From contig CM073323.1 in NCBI GenBank assembly GCA_037043015.1, positions 7,440,001 to 7,504,000 on the forward strand: 64,000 bases of DNA, in the 5' to 3' direction. The stretch comes from Bryum argenteum (Eukaryota > Streptophyta > Bryopsida > Bryales > Bryaceae). Each line of letters begins with the position of its first letter. Positions within the stretch are counted from its first letter, which is position 1. Of this stretch, positions 12,801-24,503 are shown in pieces. Both the position numbers and the translations under genes were made by a program. The notes beneath the pieces are model-generated. The model was given only the letters and a program-made list of their open reading frames with translations, ran no database searches and had not been told where the DNA came from.

Positions 12801-15800
12801 TCTGAGATATATATTGGTTTGAGTGTGCGGGCCGGTGGGTGTTGGGTGCAGGTGTTAGGGCAGTTCGGGTTGCATTTAGTTTGGCAAAATAGTTTTTCAG
12901 CTATTTCTAGCGCATTTTTCTCAAGTTTAGTTGGTGTTTTATAGTAGGTTGCAAAGTCGGTTGGTGACATGAGGTTCGTACCGTTTGGGAGAGAGATGTG
13001 TTTGATTTTGTAGATATTGTGTATTAAAAGCTTGTGTAAGAGCTTGATTGATAGTTCCGGGTTGAGGTGAGGAAGTTCGGTTGTGGCTTGTTCTAACCAC
13101 TCTCGTTCTAGTTCGGTTTTGTGTAATTGGAAGTCATCATTGGTACTTTTTAGATGTATACCTCCATCTTGTTTGAGAAGAAATAGTGTTCTTGATATGG
13201 GAGAGTTTATACAGTCGGAGGCTTTTAATCTGGGAATGTTTTCAGCGCCACCGTGTTTTGAAGTTATGTGTTGAATAAGGCCTTTGTAAATATTGCCTAG
13301 TCTTCCTTGATCATTAAGTGCATTTCTAAGTTGTTCGCCGATACATCTTAGATATGCGTTTTTTAGTGAGAATGCTTGAAGACCAAAGAGTTTGTGGGGA
13401 AGTTGGGTAATCACGTTCATTGCATTTTGGAAGGCCACGATTGTTTTTGGATTCCTATAATTTTTTTGTCAAGTTTTTGATGGTTGAAAGTGAGAATGGG
13501 ACTCGCATAGAAGCTATATGCAATCCCCGCTCGATGATTGTATCAACCATGTTGATTTTTTGTTTAATTGTTGCGGGGCATTTTGCGAGTTGTTTACATT
13601 GGTCGGTGAGTTTGTTTGTCGCGATGTGTGTTTGGATTTTCCATTTTAGAGAGGGTACCATGTGGATACCAAGGTAGACATAAGGTTCGTTTTGGTGAAG
13701 GATAGGAATTGGTTGGTTTACGTAGGTGATGTGGTGTTGCTCTATTTTTCCTTGAATTTATCGGGCTTTATTTTGGATTTATTTGGATGACTTGTAATAG
13801 CACATTTTTTATACAACCGAGGTCCATACTCGCCCATTCACAAAATTTATCTATTTTGTATATTTGAGTTTGTATGGATTGGAGGGTGTTTGCAAGTCCT
13901 GCTAAATCGTCTGCGTATGCAGCAGCTGTAATGTTTATTTTCGATGTACCAAATGTATAGCCATTATTCCCTCTTTGTAGCCATCTTAGTAGTGGTTCTA
14001 GAAATATGAGAAATAGGTAGGGGCTTAATGTGTCGCCTTGAATGGTTCCTCTTTGTATTGGAATTGGTTCTGTCTTGCCAAAATATTCGCCTGTGAATAT
14101 TGTAGAAGAGTTTGCGTATATGTTACCAATTAGCGTAACTGCGTCTAAAGGGTAACCAAGGTCTTTCATTACTGCGAGTAGTCGAGCATGGTCTAGGGAA
14201 CGGAATGCGTTTTTAAAATCTATATATAGTATATGGATGTCTTGATTTGTGAGTTTTGCGTCCTCTAATGCTGCAGTGATGAGTTGTATTTGTCTGGCTG
14301 TGCTTCTTTCTGCTCGGAAGCCTTCTTGGCTGTCATGTAGAATTTGGTGATGTTCGCCGTATGTTGAAAGTATAAGTGTGAAAGTACTCGTGAAGAGTTT
14401 GTAGATTGTATTGGCTAGCGCTATAGGCCTGTGGTTTGGTAGTACTGCTGGATTGCCCTTTTTGTATAGTAGTATGGTTAGGCTTAGTTTCCATGATGCT
14501 GGTATTTGACGTTGTTTGTAGCAGTGGTGAAAAAACATGGATAGTAGTTTATGAAAGTTGTCGGGCATGTTTTTTAGAATGGAGTTAGGGATTCTGTCCG
14601 GTCCTGGTGCTTTATTATTGGATAATTGTTTTAAACATTGGGCATAAATTTCATTGTTGAAGTATTTATGTAAGGGGGTTTGTGGATAACCTCTTTTGTC
14701 TATTACAAAGCCGTCTAAATCGTGCCATGGGTATTGTCTCACGCTACATGTGCATAGTGTTGGGTGTTGGAGTTGGTGATAACATGTTGGGACTGTGGGC
14801 CTATTAGTTTGTGATTGTTGTGTGTGTATTTCAATTGCGATGTCTTTTGGGTTGGTTAAGAGGTTGTTATATCTATCTATGATGCAGTCAAGTGGTGGGG
14901 TATCTTGATATTTAAAGACTTTTTTGTTTATTTTTTTTGGACTTTTGTCGTATAATTGCCTATATTTCGTGATGGCTTTTTTAATGCATGCTTGAGTGAA
15001 TTTTGTAGTGATTTTTTGTGCTTGTTTTTTTGATGATTTTGCTCTTTCTGCTAGAGTTTGGATCCATTCTTGTGGATTGTTGGTTTGTAGTGGAGGTGGT
15101 GGAATGTCTGTGTGTGTATGTTTGCTTAGTTCTTCTATTATGGGGTGTTGCTGCCAGTTGGGGGTGTTTTTTGTACTATATATAGCCTTACGAATTAGAT
15201 GGTATGTGGTTAGGTGTTTTTTCCATTGTTTTTGGAGTTTTCTTGGTAGAAATCCTCCTTGTTCAGATGTGCGTGGTGTTAGTGTAGGCAAGGGTGGTGC
15301 GCTGCAGGTGTTTTCAATTAACTTAGATGTTTTTTGAATTAAGTGGTCTAGTTTTTCGCATGCCGTTTGCCATTGTGTATTTGTTAATTGAGTATTTGAG
15401 AGAAGAGAGGTGAGGTTATTGATTTCTTTTGAGTTATCTTCATAGAATATTGTTTTGAATTTATCAAGGTTTTCTTGTGGAATAGGATTTAAAATTCTTA
15501 TCGGTTTAGATGTTGGTTCTTGTGGGGGTCTTGCAAGCAGTGTGTTTGGAGGTATTTGAAGGGTGATTGAAGAATGATCTGAGTTGAGGTTATGTTCTGT
15601 AATAGTTAGCGATGTGTATAAATTGTTATCGGGGGTATTTATGAAAAATCCATCTATTAGGTTGGTTTCGCTATAATTTTGTCCTCCTTGTCTCGAATAT
15701 ACAGTGTTTGTTGGTATATATGTTAGTTGTAGGGAATTTGTGAATGCTCTCCAATCCCTGTCTTCTAATTGCGGTGGAGTTGTGTTTAATTCGTGTCGAC

Positions 15801-16949
15801 GACCTGTGAGAGCTATGTCTCTATTAAAATCCCCACATAATATTTGAATGTGGTTAGGGTGTGCTGTAATTTGTTGTGTTATTTGTTGTTGTATTGTTTC
15901 TAAGTAAGGGGTGTCTTCCGGATGTGACGGCATGTACATGTGTATAAGTAACCAAGGTTGTAGGGATTCATTTTTTTTTTTATTATTTGTAAATATGGTG
16001 ATATTGCGGCGGGGGTTGGGATTTTGGTAACATTACCTGGGTATGTGTATTTGTTGTTTATAAATAACAAGAGGCCTCCTCTTGTAGGTGTATATTCCAT
16101 TCGTTGTTGCATGCATCGTGTTAGTGTGTGTGTATTGTTGAAGATCATTTTGTGATTAGGGAATAAATTTTGAAGATATTTGGTAGATTTTGTAGCAGTT
16201 AGTTTAGTTTCTTGTATTGCAATGATTGCCGGGCTTGTAGGGGTGTTAGTAATTAGTTCATGTAAATTTGGGAGAGCGGTGTTGAGTGATGAGGCATTCC
16301 AAGTGACTATATGCGTTTTATGGTTCGTGGTGATTGGTGTTGTATTTTGTGTGGGGGGCATTTCTGGTGCTGGAGGTGGATGAGAATATTCGGCAAGGGG
16401 TTCATTGATTTTTAGGGCTTCTACAAGTAGGTTATCGGGTAAAAATGGGAATTCGTTTTTTAATTGTTCTGGGTTGGGTGGTATGTTGTTTTGTTGAATG
16501 AATTCGTATATTTGTTTGTGTATGGTGGTGGGGGGGTTTATAAGGTTAGAATTATCGTTTTTGAATTGTATGTATGGGTGTGTGTTGTTGAGATGTCTTT
16601 CTGGCGGGTTTTGAAGTGTGGCCATTTCATTAAGTAATATAGTGGTCCAATTTGGATTAGTGGGATGTTCGAGGATGCGGTTGCATGTTTCTGGTGATGG
16701 GTTTATTGTTGTGATAAGAGCGTATAATATGCGTGGTGCTGGGTGATGAGAGTTTTCCCGGACGTAGTTTGTGAGATGTGGATATTTTATTTGTGCTTCT
16801 GGATGTTCTGAGTGAGTATTTATGAGACATGGCGCAAATTGTGCTGATAAGTGTTGGTATTCAGGGTGTAGTCGAATTGTGCATGGTATGAAGTAGTTTT
16901 TGCATCTTCGTTTATGGACGGATGGGTGTGTTCTGAGTACATTTGGCAT

Positions 16950-16991
16950 CGGCCCTGGATTGGTTTCAACATCTCCGCATTTTGGTAAGTG
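16950..16991 (-). other. 2A-like ribosome-skipping motif in the LINE polyprotein
   Basis: The encoded residues are HLPKCGDVETNPGP, an exact fit to the 2A consensus D-V/I-E-x-N-P-G-P. It sits about 130 residues after the first Met of the LINE reading frame, ahead of the APE domain, and is followed directly by MPNVL. In picornaviruses and some non-LTR elements this motif makes the ribosome skip the last Gly-Pro bond and release the upstream peptide. Activity here is inference from motif identity. Confidence 0.85.
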
Positions 16992-17168
16992 ATATTTGTC
17001 TTTGTATGTGTAGTGATATGTTTTAGTAGTGTGGGTTGATGTTTTTGAAACTTTTGTGCGTGTGGTGTTTTGTGTGTGTGTTTTAAAGGTTGTTATTTGA
17101 TTTATTGATTCATAGGTGAGCCCGGGAGGTCGGGTTTGTTTGTTTGTGTGTTGAGTGGGTTCCAATGG

Positions 17169-17169
<1 letters not shown>

Positions 17170-17214
<45 letters not shown>
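17170..17214. repeat. TTA trinucleotide microsatellite inside the LINE N-terminal coding region
   Basis: About 45 bases of TTA/ATT repeat; read on the coding (minus) strand it gives a run of about 14 isoleucines some 50 residues into the polyprotein. Probably length-variable among copies. Confidence 0.95.
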
Positions 17215-17399
17215 GAGTGATATATTTGTTGATCTATAACAAGGTGTTTTGGCTTTTTGTAAGGTTTATTTAGTTTTTTAGGCCCAAAAAGTTTCTTTGT
17301 ATGTGATAGTGTGGATGTAGTATTGTATACGTGTGGGGAAAAAGGCATACTATTCTTATTCTTATGTTTGATAATGTTAAATAATGATACTTGATGTAT

Positions 17400-17790
17400 T
17401 TTATGGATTGTTTTTATTCTTAAGTGTGTTTTGGGTTCTGTGAATGTATTTATTTGTGAGAGTTTTTCAAACTGGATTTTGTGTAATTTTTCAAGGTGGG
17501 TTTGTTGGGGTGTCTTTTGAGTTTTTTGCCAAAGCTAGTTTGAATGAACACTTTATTCATTATATGTTTATTGTGGATTGTTTTTATTCTTAAGTTTAGT
17601 GAAGAGTGTGTTTTCGGTTTTTTTAACTTATTTATTTGTGAGAGTTTTTCAAAGTGCTTTGTGTGTGAGGTTTTTGAGGTAGATTTATTGGGGTGTGTTT
17701 TGGGTTTCTTTCCAAGAGTAGTTCGAACAGACACTTTATTCTTGCCAAATTTATTATAGATTGTTTTTATCCATAATTTTTGTGGAGAGT
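17400..17790 (-). repeat. tandem repeats upstream of the LINE coding region
   Basis: The phrase ATTGTTTTTATTCTTAAG recurs at about 17405, 17574 and (diverged) 17756, giving units of about 170-185 bp. Each unit continues with matching TATTTATTTGTGAGAGTTTTTC and GGGGTGT segments. Position directly 5' of the LINE coding region suggests promoter monomers of the kind some LINEs carry. Alternatively the repeats belong to the neighbouring unit at 18.2 kb. Confidence 0.65.
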
Positions 17791-17799
17791 AGTAAATTG

Positions 17800-18160
17800 T
17801 GAATTTTGATTTTTTTTTATAAGTTTTATTTTTCTTTCTTTTCGAATTCTCAATTAGTTTGATTGTTCTAAAAAATGTTATATTGTATCTATGTCCATTC
17901 ATATTCCATGTTATTTCATTAAGTTTGTTTACTTTTGTTTTGATTGTGTATTTATTTTTTGTTTTTGTAATAATTATTTTTGTTTCATCTTTTGTCTTCT
18001 TTATTATTTTTGTTTTACTTGTTCTTTTTATTTTATTTTTCTTTCTATTTGATTTTAGATTATTATTTTTATATGTTTTAGACTTGAAGTTGATTAATTT
18101 TTTAGTATAGGTGGTATTTAGTAATACCTTATTGTTTTTTGTCATAGTATATAAATATAC
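17800..18160 (-). pseudogene. lysine-rich open stretch, possible start of a second LINE ORF2
   Basis: Directly downstream of the ORF1-like region a new reading frame begins (MTKNNKVLL at about 18144). It is very rich in Lys, Thr, Asn and Ile, and then reads NEITWNMNGHRYNITF, which resembles the first strand of an APE endonuclease. No further endonuclease motif follows and the sequence passes into the tandem repeats. It may be an ORF2 cut off by insertion of the large LINE, or AT-rich noise. Confidence 0.3.
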
Positions 18161-18204
18161 CAACAATAATAGTTTAGAAGAAACCAAGCCGTTGTTTGTC
18201 AAAA

Positions 18205-19817
18205 CTAGTTTGACATGTCCATGTTTCCTTCAATAGCAAACCCTTCCGATTTCTCCACCGCACTATCAATGCATTGCATGGTAGTTGCTAATTGTTGTTT
18301 GAGTAATGCCAATTGCACATTCATCTTCTTTGACGCCTCCCGTGTGACCATTTCCACATGCTCTTTTGTTTCCATAATTATGCTTTGTTTCATGGTGACC
18401 ATCTCCTTCCTTATTTCGCTGTTGCCCTCTTGGACCGCAGTTTGCATGAGATTCTTCAAGTCCTCCTTGGTATACCCCTTGTTTGGTGCATTCTCCATTG
18501 CCTCCATTGTGTTTGCAAGTGCCGTATTGATATTCGCAAAGCCCCACCGAACCAACTCCTCTTGGGTAGGTGCATGTGTACCATCTAGACTTTTAGGGTG
18601 AGGGGTAAATTCCACATATTTTCCCAAAATTTTAACACTCTTTTTAAGAAATTTTTGTAGACGGCCGGGTTTAGGCATTGTACATTGCAACTTCCTACAT
18701 GTTTTCCCCCCTTGAGCCGGAAAAACACATTGACGACATTATTCTGGCCCATGAGTTTTCTCAATTCATACTCAATCTCTTGAGTACCTTTGATCTTGTT
18801 TAAATTCTTAACTATGAGAATTAGGGCATTCTTCTTTGCTTTCTCATTGTCCGTTAGTTTTTCACTTATAGTAAACCTAGGCTCCAAAATCTCATTGTCA
18901 ATTGAGATTTTAAAGTTCACTATTTTGTTTGCTTGCTCGGGTGATGGTGCAACAACCCATGCAAAGTCAAACTCCTTTTTCTTTTGGACATTTGTGATTT
19001 CAAACTCATACCCTCTTTTGAATCCCTCTATCACCGTTTCTTCTAAGACAATGTACCATTCTTTGTTTCTCAAATTTTCACTGGCGATTTTGGTAGAAAG
19101 GAGGTTGTTTAAGGCTAGTGCATCATAAGACTTGCACACCTTTCCCCTCCGAGGGACATTATCATCCAATGTTAAGATGAATGCCCTCGTTCCTTGGAGA
19201 AGGTCCCTTCCATCCTTATGGGGATTTTTAAGGTGAAATTTTAAAACCCCATTCCATGTGGTTGATTTGTGAAAACAAATTACCGCAATGGGTTCACCAA
19301 TGTCTTCCCCTACTTCAATCACCATTTTCCTAAGTCTCTCTTTGGTTTTTTCGAAGATCACATCTTTTGACCATTTCTCACCATGCATCTCAAAATGAAT
19401 TGCTATATGGTAGTCAAAGGCAAAGCCTTGGTCATCAACTTCAACATCAAAAGGTATTTGTGTCAAGTTGAAGTGTTGACCCTCAACCCCATCTTCCCTT
19501 TCATAAGGCCATTCTTGTTGAATGACGAAAGGGAATGAGGGGGTTGCATTCACAGCTTCTTTTGCTTCCTCAAACTCCATTCCTCTTTTTATCAATTGAT
19601 GAATAGGCACAAAACTCTCTTTAGGTAGATGTTTTGATTGACTGGTGAAGTTAAGGGCTTGAAAGCCCAGCCAAAAGGGAGGGCGTGGAGTTGTAAGCTC
19701 CATGCTCTTTACCTTCTTTTGGCTAGTGTTTTCTTGCTCATTTGATTGTCTCTTCATATTCATTTTGTTCTCACCTGAATTGCCTACCAAGGGGTTGGTT
19801 GAGCTTGCGGATGCCAT
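18205..19817 (-). pseudogene. ORF1-type RNA-binding protein of a retroelement-like unit
   Basis: Starts MASASSTNPLVG at 19817. About 410 residues are open in one frame and the C-terminal 150 or so in a second, so it contains about one break. The middle and end look like two RRM-type folds: the second shows ALILIVKNL (beta 1), a helix, VNVFFRLKGGK and a closing strand before FTPHPKSLDG. The tail after this is predicted helical or coiled coil. RRM plus coiled coil is typical of LINE ORF1 proteins, but I do not recognise the exact family and a domesticated host gene is possible. A consensus acceptor (TTTAATAG) lies one base before the ATG, suggesting a spliced leader. Codon use resembles the AT-rich neighbours. 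Confidence 0.5.
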
Positions 19818-22800
19818 TCTATTAAACAAAAAAGAATTGTAAGAAATTTGTTTGTTCAATTGCATGGTTTTACCTTCTTTGGTCTCTAAGCTATCCACTT
19901 CCAACAACTTAATTTGAAGGCCTGTGTGGATAGTTTTTGAGAGAAGGTGAATACAATGTTTAATGTCCTTAACAATTCTATTTAGAAAATTACATAACAT
20001 CCATGTTTTATAGTGAAATACATGACATAAAATTTTATGATGATATCTAGAGGGTGATAGACTAGGCATTTCTATTTTACCATTTGCTCTACTATTGTTT
20101 GTGAGTAATGTATTTCTATTCACTTTGTAAATGCATCCATATCTATCTTCTTTACTACAAACACAAGGACCCCAATCCAAAATTTTGAATTTTACTAAAT
20201 GAATGATAAGAAGATGCTTCTTTTCACAACAATAAGCATGAACAATAAACATCATAGCAAATCTCACTTTTGTCTTGACTGCATTAACAGTGTGGCTCTT
20301 GGTGTCAACGTACTCGATAGCACCTCCAAGCCTTGTCTTAGCAGCAGCGTTACAGTTCACCGTGCCACCTTTTGCCTTTGTCACAACATCAATTTTTGCT
20401 CCAACCTCGACAACATCACCCGCTTTTGTATTGAGAGCAATTATGTCGATGTAGTTCTTCTCCTTCTCTTCAGTAGCTCTTCGTTTCGCCTCGGCAGCAG
20501 CGTTGGTGTTGTCCACGTTTTTCTCGCCCTCCCCTTTGGCTCTCTTCACGGCAGTAGCTATGGTCTCATTACTATCAACGTTCTCCTTCACCTCCGCGAC
20601 AGCTTCTAATCTGTTCTGGGCAACAGCGTTGGTGTAATTAACTCCTTTCCTGTTTCTTTGAGCCGCACCTCCAGCTCCTTTTTTTTGCAGCAATAGCAAC
20701 GACGTTGGTGCTCACAACACCGGCGTTTGTCTTCGATGTAACTCCCAGCCTGGTCTCGGCAAAAGATTCGCCGTTTTTCCTTCTGTCAATGTTCGCCCTA
20801 GTCTCGATAGCAGGTTCTGGTCTCACCTTCGAAGTGGCAACGCCGTTTGTCTTTTTCACGACTTCACGTGCTTCAAGTTCGTCTTTTCTGTTTCTATGGG
20901 CCTCACCTCCAGCTCCCTTTTTTGCAGCAATAGCAACGACGTTGGTGCTCACAACACCGGCGTTTGTCTTTGTTGTAACTCCCAGCCTCGTCTCGGCAGC
21001 AGATTTGTTGTTTTTCCTTCTGTCAATATTTGCCCTAGTCTCGATAGCAGGTTCTGGTCTCACCTTCGAAGCGGCAACGTCGTTTGTCTTTATGACGACT
21101 TCACCTTCGTCTCCCTTCACGACAGCAGCTACGGTGTTGTTGCTCTTAACGCTTCTCTTCACCTCCGCAACAACTTTCAATTTGTTCTCGGTAGTAGCGT
21201 CGGTATGATTATCTCTTCTTCTCCTTCTTAGGGCAGCACCTCTGACTTCTTTCTCTGCAACAACAGCGGCGACGTTGGTGCTCACAAAACCAGCGTTCCT
21301 CTTCGTTGCAACTCCCGACCGTGGTGTGGCAGCGACGTTCCTTGTTGTGGCAGAGTCGATCTTTGCGATATGAGAGGCGTTTCTTGCTCCGGCGGCTTCA
21401 GCTATCCTTTCAGCGATGATAGTTCTTGCGCCAGCAGTGTCGATTCTGGTGCGCACTCTTTCCTCTAATTTCCGCTCCTTGGTTGTTCTAATAACAGATC
21501 GACACCACACAGGCAACAAAGGGCAGGAAAAATAACAACAACCCGAATAGTAGCAGCACAGATTTAACTGATACGATATTTCTAGAATATCTTGCAAACC
21601 AACGATTTTTCTAAAGTAGCTTGCAAACAAACGATTTTTCGTGAAAACAATAGATACACAAGATGATTCGCAGAAAAAGGTTGTATAGTCACTTACCTGG
21701 GTATTAGAGACTTTGAATCGCTGAAGAGCTCTCTTGCGGTGGTGCAGCAACAAGAATGATTGCAACAAATAATCTAGCAAAGCTACAACTTTACTAACTT
21801 TCTGCTGTTTGCAGAAGAGGATCAAAACTTCTGCACAACTGCTAGCACTTTGGAGCCTTTTTACTGTTGTGTGAAACAGCTCAGGCTTAAGGCAAGCAGT
21901 AAGGGCAGAAAACGACTCGAGGGCATTCACAATTGTGCGGGAGCAAGTGAGTCCTGTCACCTTCTCTTCTCTGGATTTATTGCTTCCCATCAGCTGCTCT
22001 TCGGAGGATGGATGTTGCCGTTCGTTGCTTAGTTGCAGGTTAGTTGCCGTTACTATTCTTCCGGATCTGCAGCTTTCCAACGGACAGCAATAATTAGGGT
22101 TTCGGGGACTTACCTGCACCGTTTGGGTGGATCTCAATCTTTGTTTACTTCGCGGTATGCACGTTGCACTCGCACTCCATTCTTCCCATTTATGCTGCAA
22201 ATCTCGTCTGTCACCATCGGCATTCCTGCTACAATGCATTTTGCTGTTAATACTGCAAATGCAAGGATTCAGGTTGAGCTTCGTAACACGCTTGACACCA
22301 CTGGTGCGTTCAACCTCCCGTTCGGTCTTCCAACATCTTCTAGTGTTGCGACAGCTGCGTTTTGTTCTCCATTTGCCCATGGATGTGTTCTTCATCTTGT
22401 CTCTTCGTCCTTCGATGTCGCACCTTGTCTTAAAGTTTCTTCGTCTAATGGACTTTTGATTTGATGTAGGTATGCTGCTTCCAACAGTTCTTCCGTGTGT
22501 TCTATGTTTCCTGTTGCATTCAAGGCCACTTTGCACATTCACTGTGGCACTTTGCACCGCGCTGTCTGTACCTATTTCGAGCTCCTCTTCCTTGCACCTC
22601 TTCATTGCAAAAGCCTTTGAACGATGTGTAGCTGTTGATCTCTGGTTGCTGAGGTTGGTGAACTTCGAGTGTTGAAATGAAGCTGAAGCGATTTGGCAGA
22701 GCTCCTGCTCCTTTTTCGGCAGTGGACTCTTCTCCGGTGTGTTGATATATAGTTGCCTGCATTGGCTACTGATTTGGCTTCTGCATCGGCTACTGATCTG

Positions 22801-22983
22801 TATATTGCAATCTTTCACAACACTTAGAGCATCGATAGTAATAATGCAAGCTAGGGCAATAAATATTAGAATCCTATGAAATTTGCTGAAATTTCTACAT
22901 ATGCAATAGAAGGGTGGGTCACGAGTAAGCCTGTGTGCTGCTGCTGCTGCTTTGCAGATTGTTGATCCTTCTCTTGTGTCCAT
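19818..22983 (-). other. repetitive, apparently spliced upstream part of the 18.2 kb unit
   Basis: Long open stretches on the minus strand (to 20638 and 18585) encode Ala/Lys/Thr/Arg-rich sequence with repeated phrases such as TNAGVVSTNVVAIAAKK and KVRPEPAIETRANIDRRK. They are partly open on the opposite strand too, as expected of repeats. Good minus-strand donor sites lie at 22114/22113 (GTGCAG, then GTAAGT) and 21697/21696 (CCCAG, then GTAAGT), with an acceptor before 19817, so a spliced transcript running from about 23 kb into the ORF1-like region is plausible. No known domain is seen. Confidence 0.4.
20687..21320. repeat. direct repeats of about 247 bp within the repetitive open region
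   Basis: A block starting GCAGCAATAGCAACGACGTT at 20687 recurs nearly unchanged at 20934 and, diverged, at about 21257. The first two copies match through GATAGCAGGTTCTGGTCTCA and on to CGTTTGTCTTT. Shorter Ala/Lys-coding subrepeats continue down to about 20270. Confidence 0.85.
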
Positions 22984-24463
22984 ATCTTTTCAATGGTTCC
23001 ATGTCCTGGGTGTGAGGGAGAGAGAGTTGTGATCGATATGAACCTGCGCAGAATGTGGCGATCAAGGGGAGCCGGTTGTGACCATTGCCTAGTAATGTGT
23101 ATGACCCAGCTCATACAAAAACAGATCTGCCAACACTTGGATGCCAACACTCATCCCAGATCTGTTTTCTAGATCTAGATCTGAAATTTCTCATGGAATG
23201 TTTCTGTTTCACTAGTGTGAGATCGTTTGTGTTCTGTGTAATCGCATGTTTCTAAGCAATGTCACAGCAGCCCAGCCTGCTTCTCCCCTTCTTACGACCA
23301 TAATCACGTAGTATCCATTGCAAACACAGGGTGATCAGAAAACAAACACCCTACTCTCTCTCCCTCCTCACCACAAAACGCGGAGCACTTTAGCCTTCCA
23401 TTCCTCCGCTAGTCCTTTCTTTTCACATCTAATAGATAAGAGAGTAGGACCTAAGTGAACCAACAAAGTATAGAAGTGTACTAAACTATGTCTCAAATGG
23501 AAGGTGTATTATAGTAGTTGGAATTTTCATGGCATTTTCACCTACACAATGGTTTCACACACAATTGTTCTACTCAAACCCTAGTGCTCAAATTTGTTTT
23601 TGTGATAGTACTAATCTTTTGCGTCAAAACCTCAAATTCCGCTTGTGACTTAATCATGAGTTACGTACGTGAAAGTATATACAAAATGGTGTAAAATGGT
23701 GTACATGTATATTGAACTACCCTTCAATCCCTTTCACAATTCTAACTATTTTATGTTCCTCAATGGTTGGAGATTATTTGTTGATTCATATATGTAACAT
23801 TTTATTTATATATATATATATATTCAATAAATACAAATTTGAGTTTCAACTCCATAAATGGTAATGGGTGTCACATTTGCTATGGAAAATTTCCTTATGA
23901 AATTCCATAGGCTTGAGTATACCCGATTTATCTACTAAAACTCACCCTTGACTCTTCCATGTTAGGTTGAGATTTGTCACAGACTCTTTTTCTAATCATG
24001 TATTATTGACTTTTGAATGTGTGTGTCTTTGCCTATTTGAACCAATTTTGACTTCAACTTGTATTGTGAAGCTTACAATTATATTGCAAGTTGGTACTTT
24101 AGTTGTATGAACAAACTTTCATATCATACCAAGAATTTGTCCAAGAAAATCACATTCCCTTAAAAATATAAAACTAAATTACAAACATATTTTTTTAATG
24201 TAATTAAATCAATGTCAAAGAAGTCAAAGTAATCAACTTTGTACAAAGAAATAAAATATCATATTTAACAATCAAATTCAATAAATTTTGGTCCTCCTAT
24301 GTTAATGACAATTCTTGAGGGGTATTTATATAAATATCTTAATAAGATTCACATTGGAAGATAGTATCATAGGTCCCTTGTTATGCACAATTACTAGGAC
24401 CCCCCCTATAAGTACTTAATGAATATTCCATAATCAAAACTAGATTGGAAAAAAATAAAAATA

Positions 24464-24503
<40 letters not shown>

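Larger units (their letters stand above)
9945..17348 (-). pseudogene. LINE polyprotein: APE, reverse transcriptase, RNase H, RLE (frameshifted)
   Basis: APE (about 16325-15540) shows TWNASSLN, IAIQETKL, CGDFNR and SDHSS. Reverse transcriptase (about 14660-13760) shows NKAPGPDRIPNSIL, HRPIALANTIYKLF, GFRAERST, YIDFKNAFRS, RGTIQGDTLSPYLF and the catalytic box AAYADDLAG. RNase H (about 11405-10970) has its acidic residues in YTDGSF, FRAELMAI, IFTDC and NEQTDKLA. A Zn motif CSIC, eight more residues to LHALLKC (about 10610-10553), precedes the RLE (about 10354-10080) with KPD, IEFTYCNDR, KTDKYQPLL and VITAGARG. The open stretches are 17348-15900, 15939-13768, 13661-13455, 13438-11924 and 12020-9945. 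Overlaps between successive frames show small indels, for example at an A-run near 15975. About 230 residues after the 2A motif and before the APE have no domain I recognise; the OTU-type protease reported in algal Dualen was not identified. Confidence 0.88.
9453..17800 (-). mobile_element. non-LTR retrotransposon with two endonucleases (Dualen/RandI-like LINE)
   Basis: About 8 kb on the minus strand. From 5' to 3': tandem-repeat leader (about 17400-17790), a long coding region starting at 17348, and a 3' UTR ending in a TATC-type microsatellite at 9453. Domains in order are an N-terminal leader with a 2A-like motif, APE endonuclease, reverse transcriptase, a long connector, RNase H, a CCHC motif and a C-terminal restriction-like endonuclease (RLE). 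Having both APE and RLE is the hallmark of the Dualen (RandI) clade described from Chlamydomonas. The coding region is interrupted by about four small frameshifts, at least two of them at A-runs, so this copy is inactive or the assembly has homopolymer errors. The 5' boundary is uncertain and no target-site duplication could be set. Confidence 0.88.

Noticed and set aside
9945-17348. programmed frameshifting as the explanation for the split LINE frames
   Set aside because: There are about four breaks, including within domains and at A-runs, which fits decay or sequencing error better than a programmed site.
20705-21208. 167-residue open frame on the plus strand
   Set aside because: It is antisense to the repetitive minus-strand stretch and arises from the same direct repeats.
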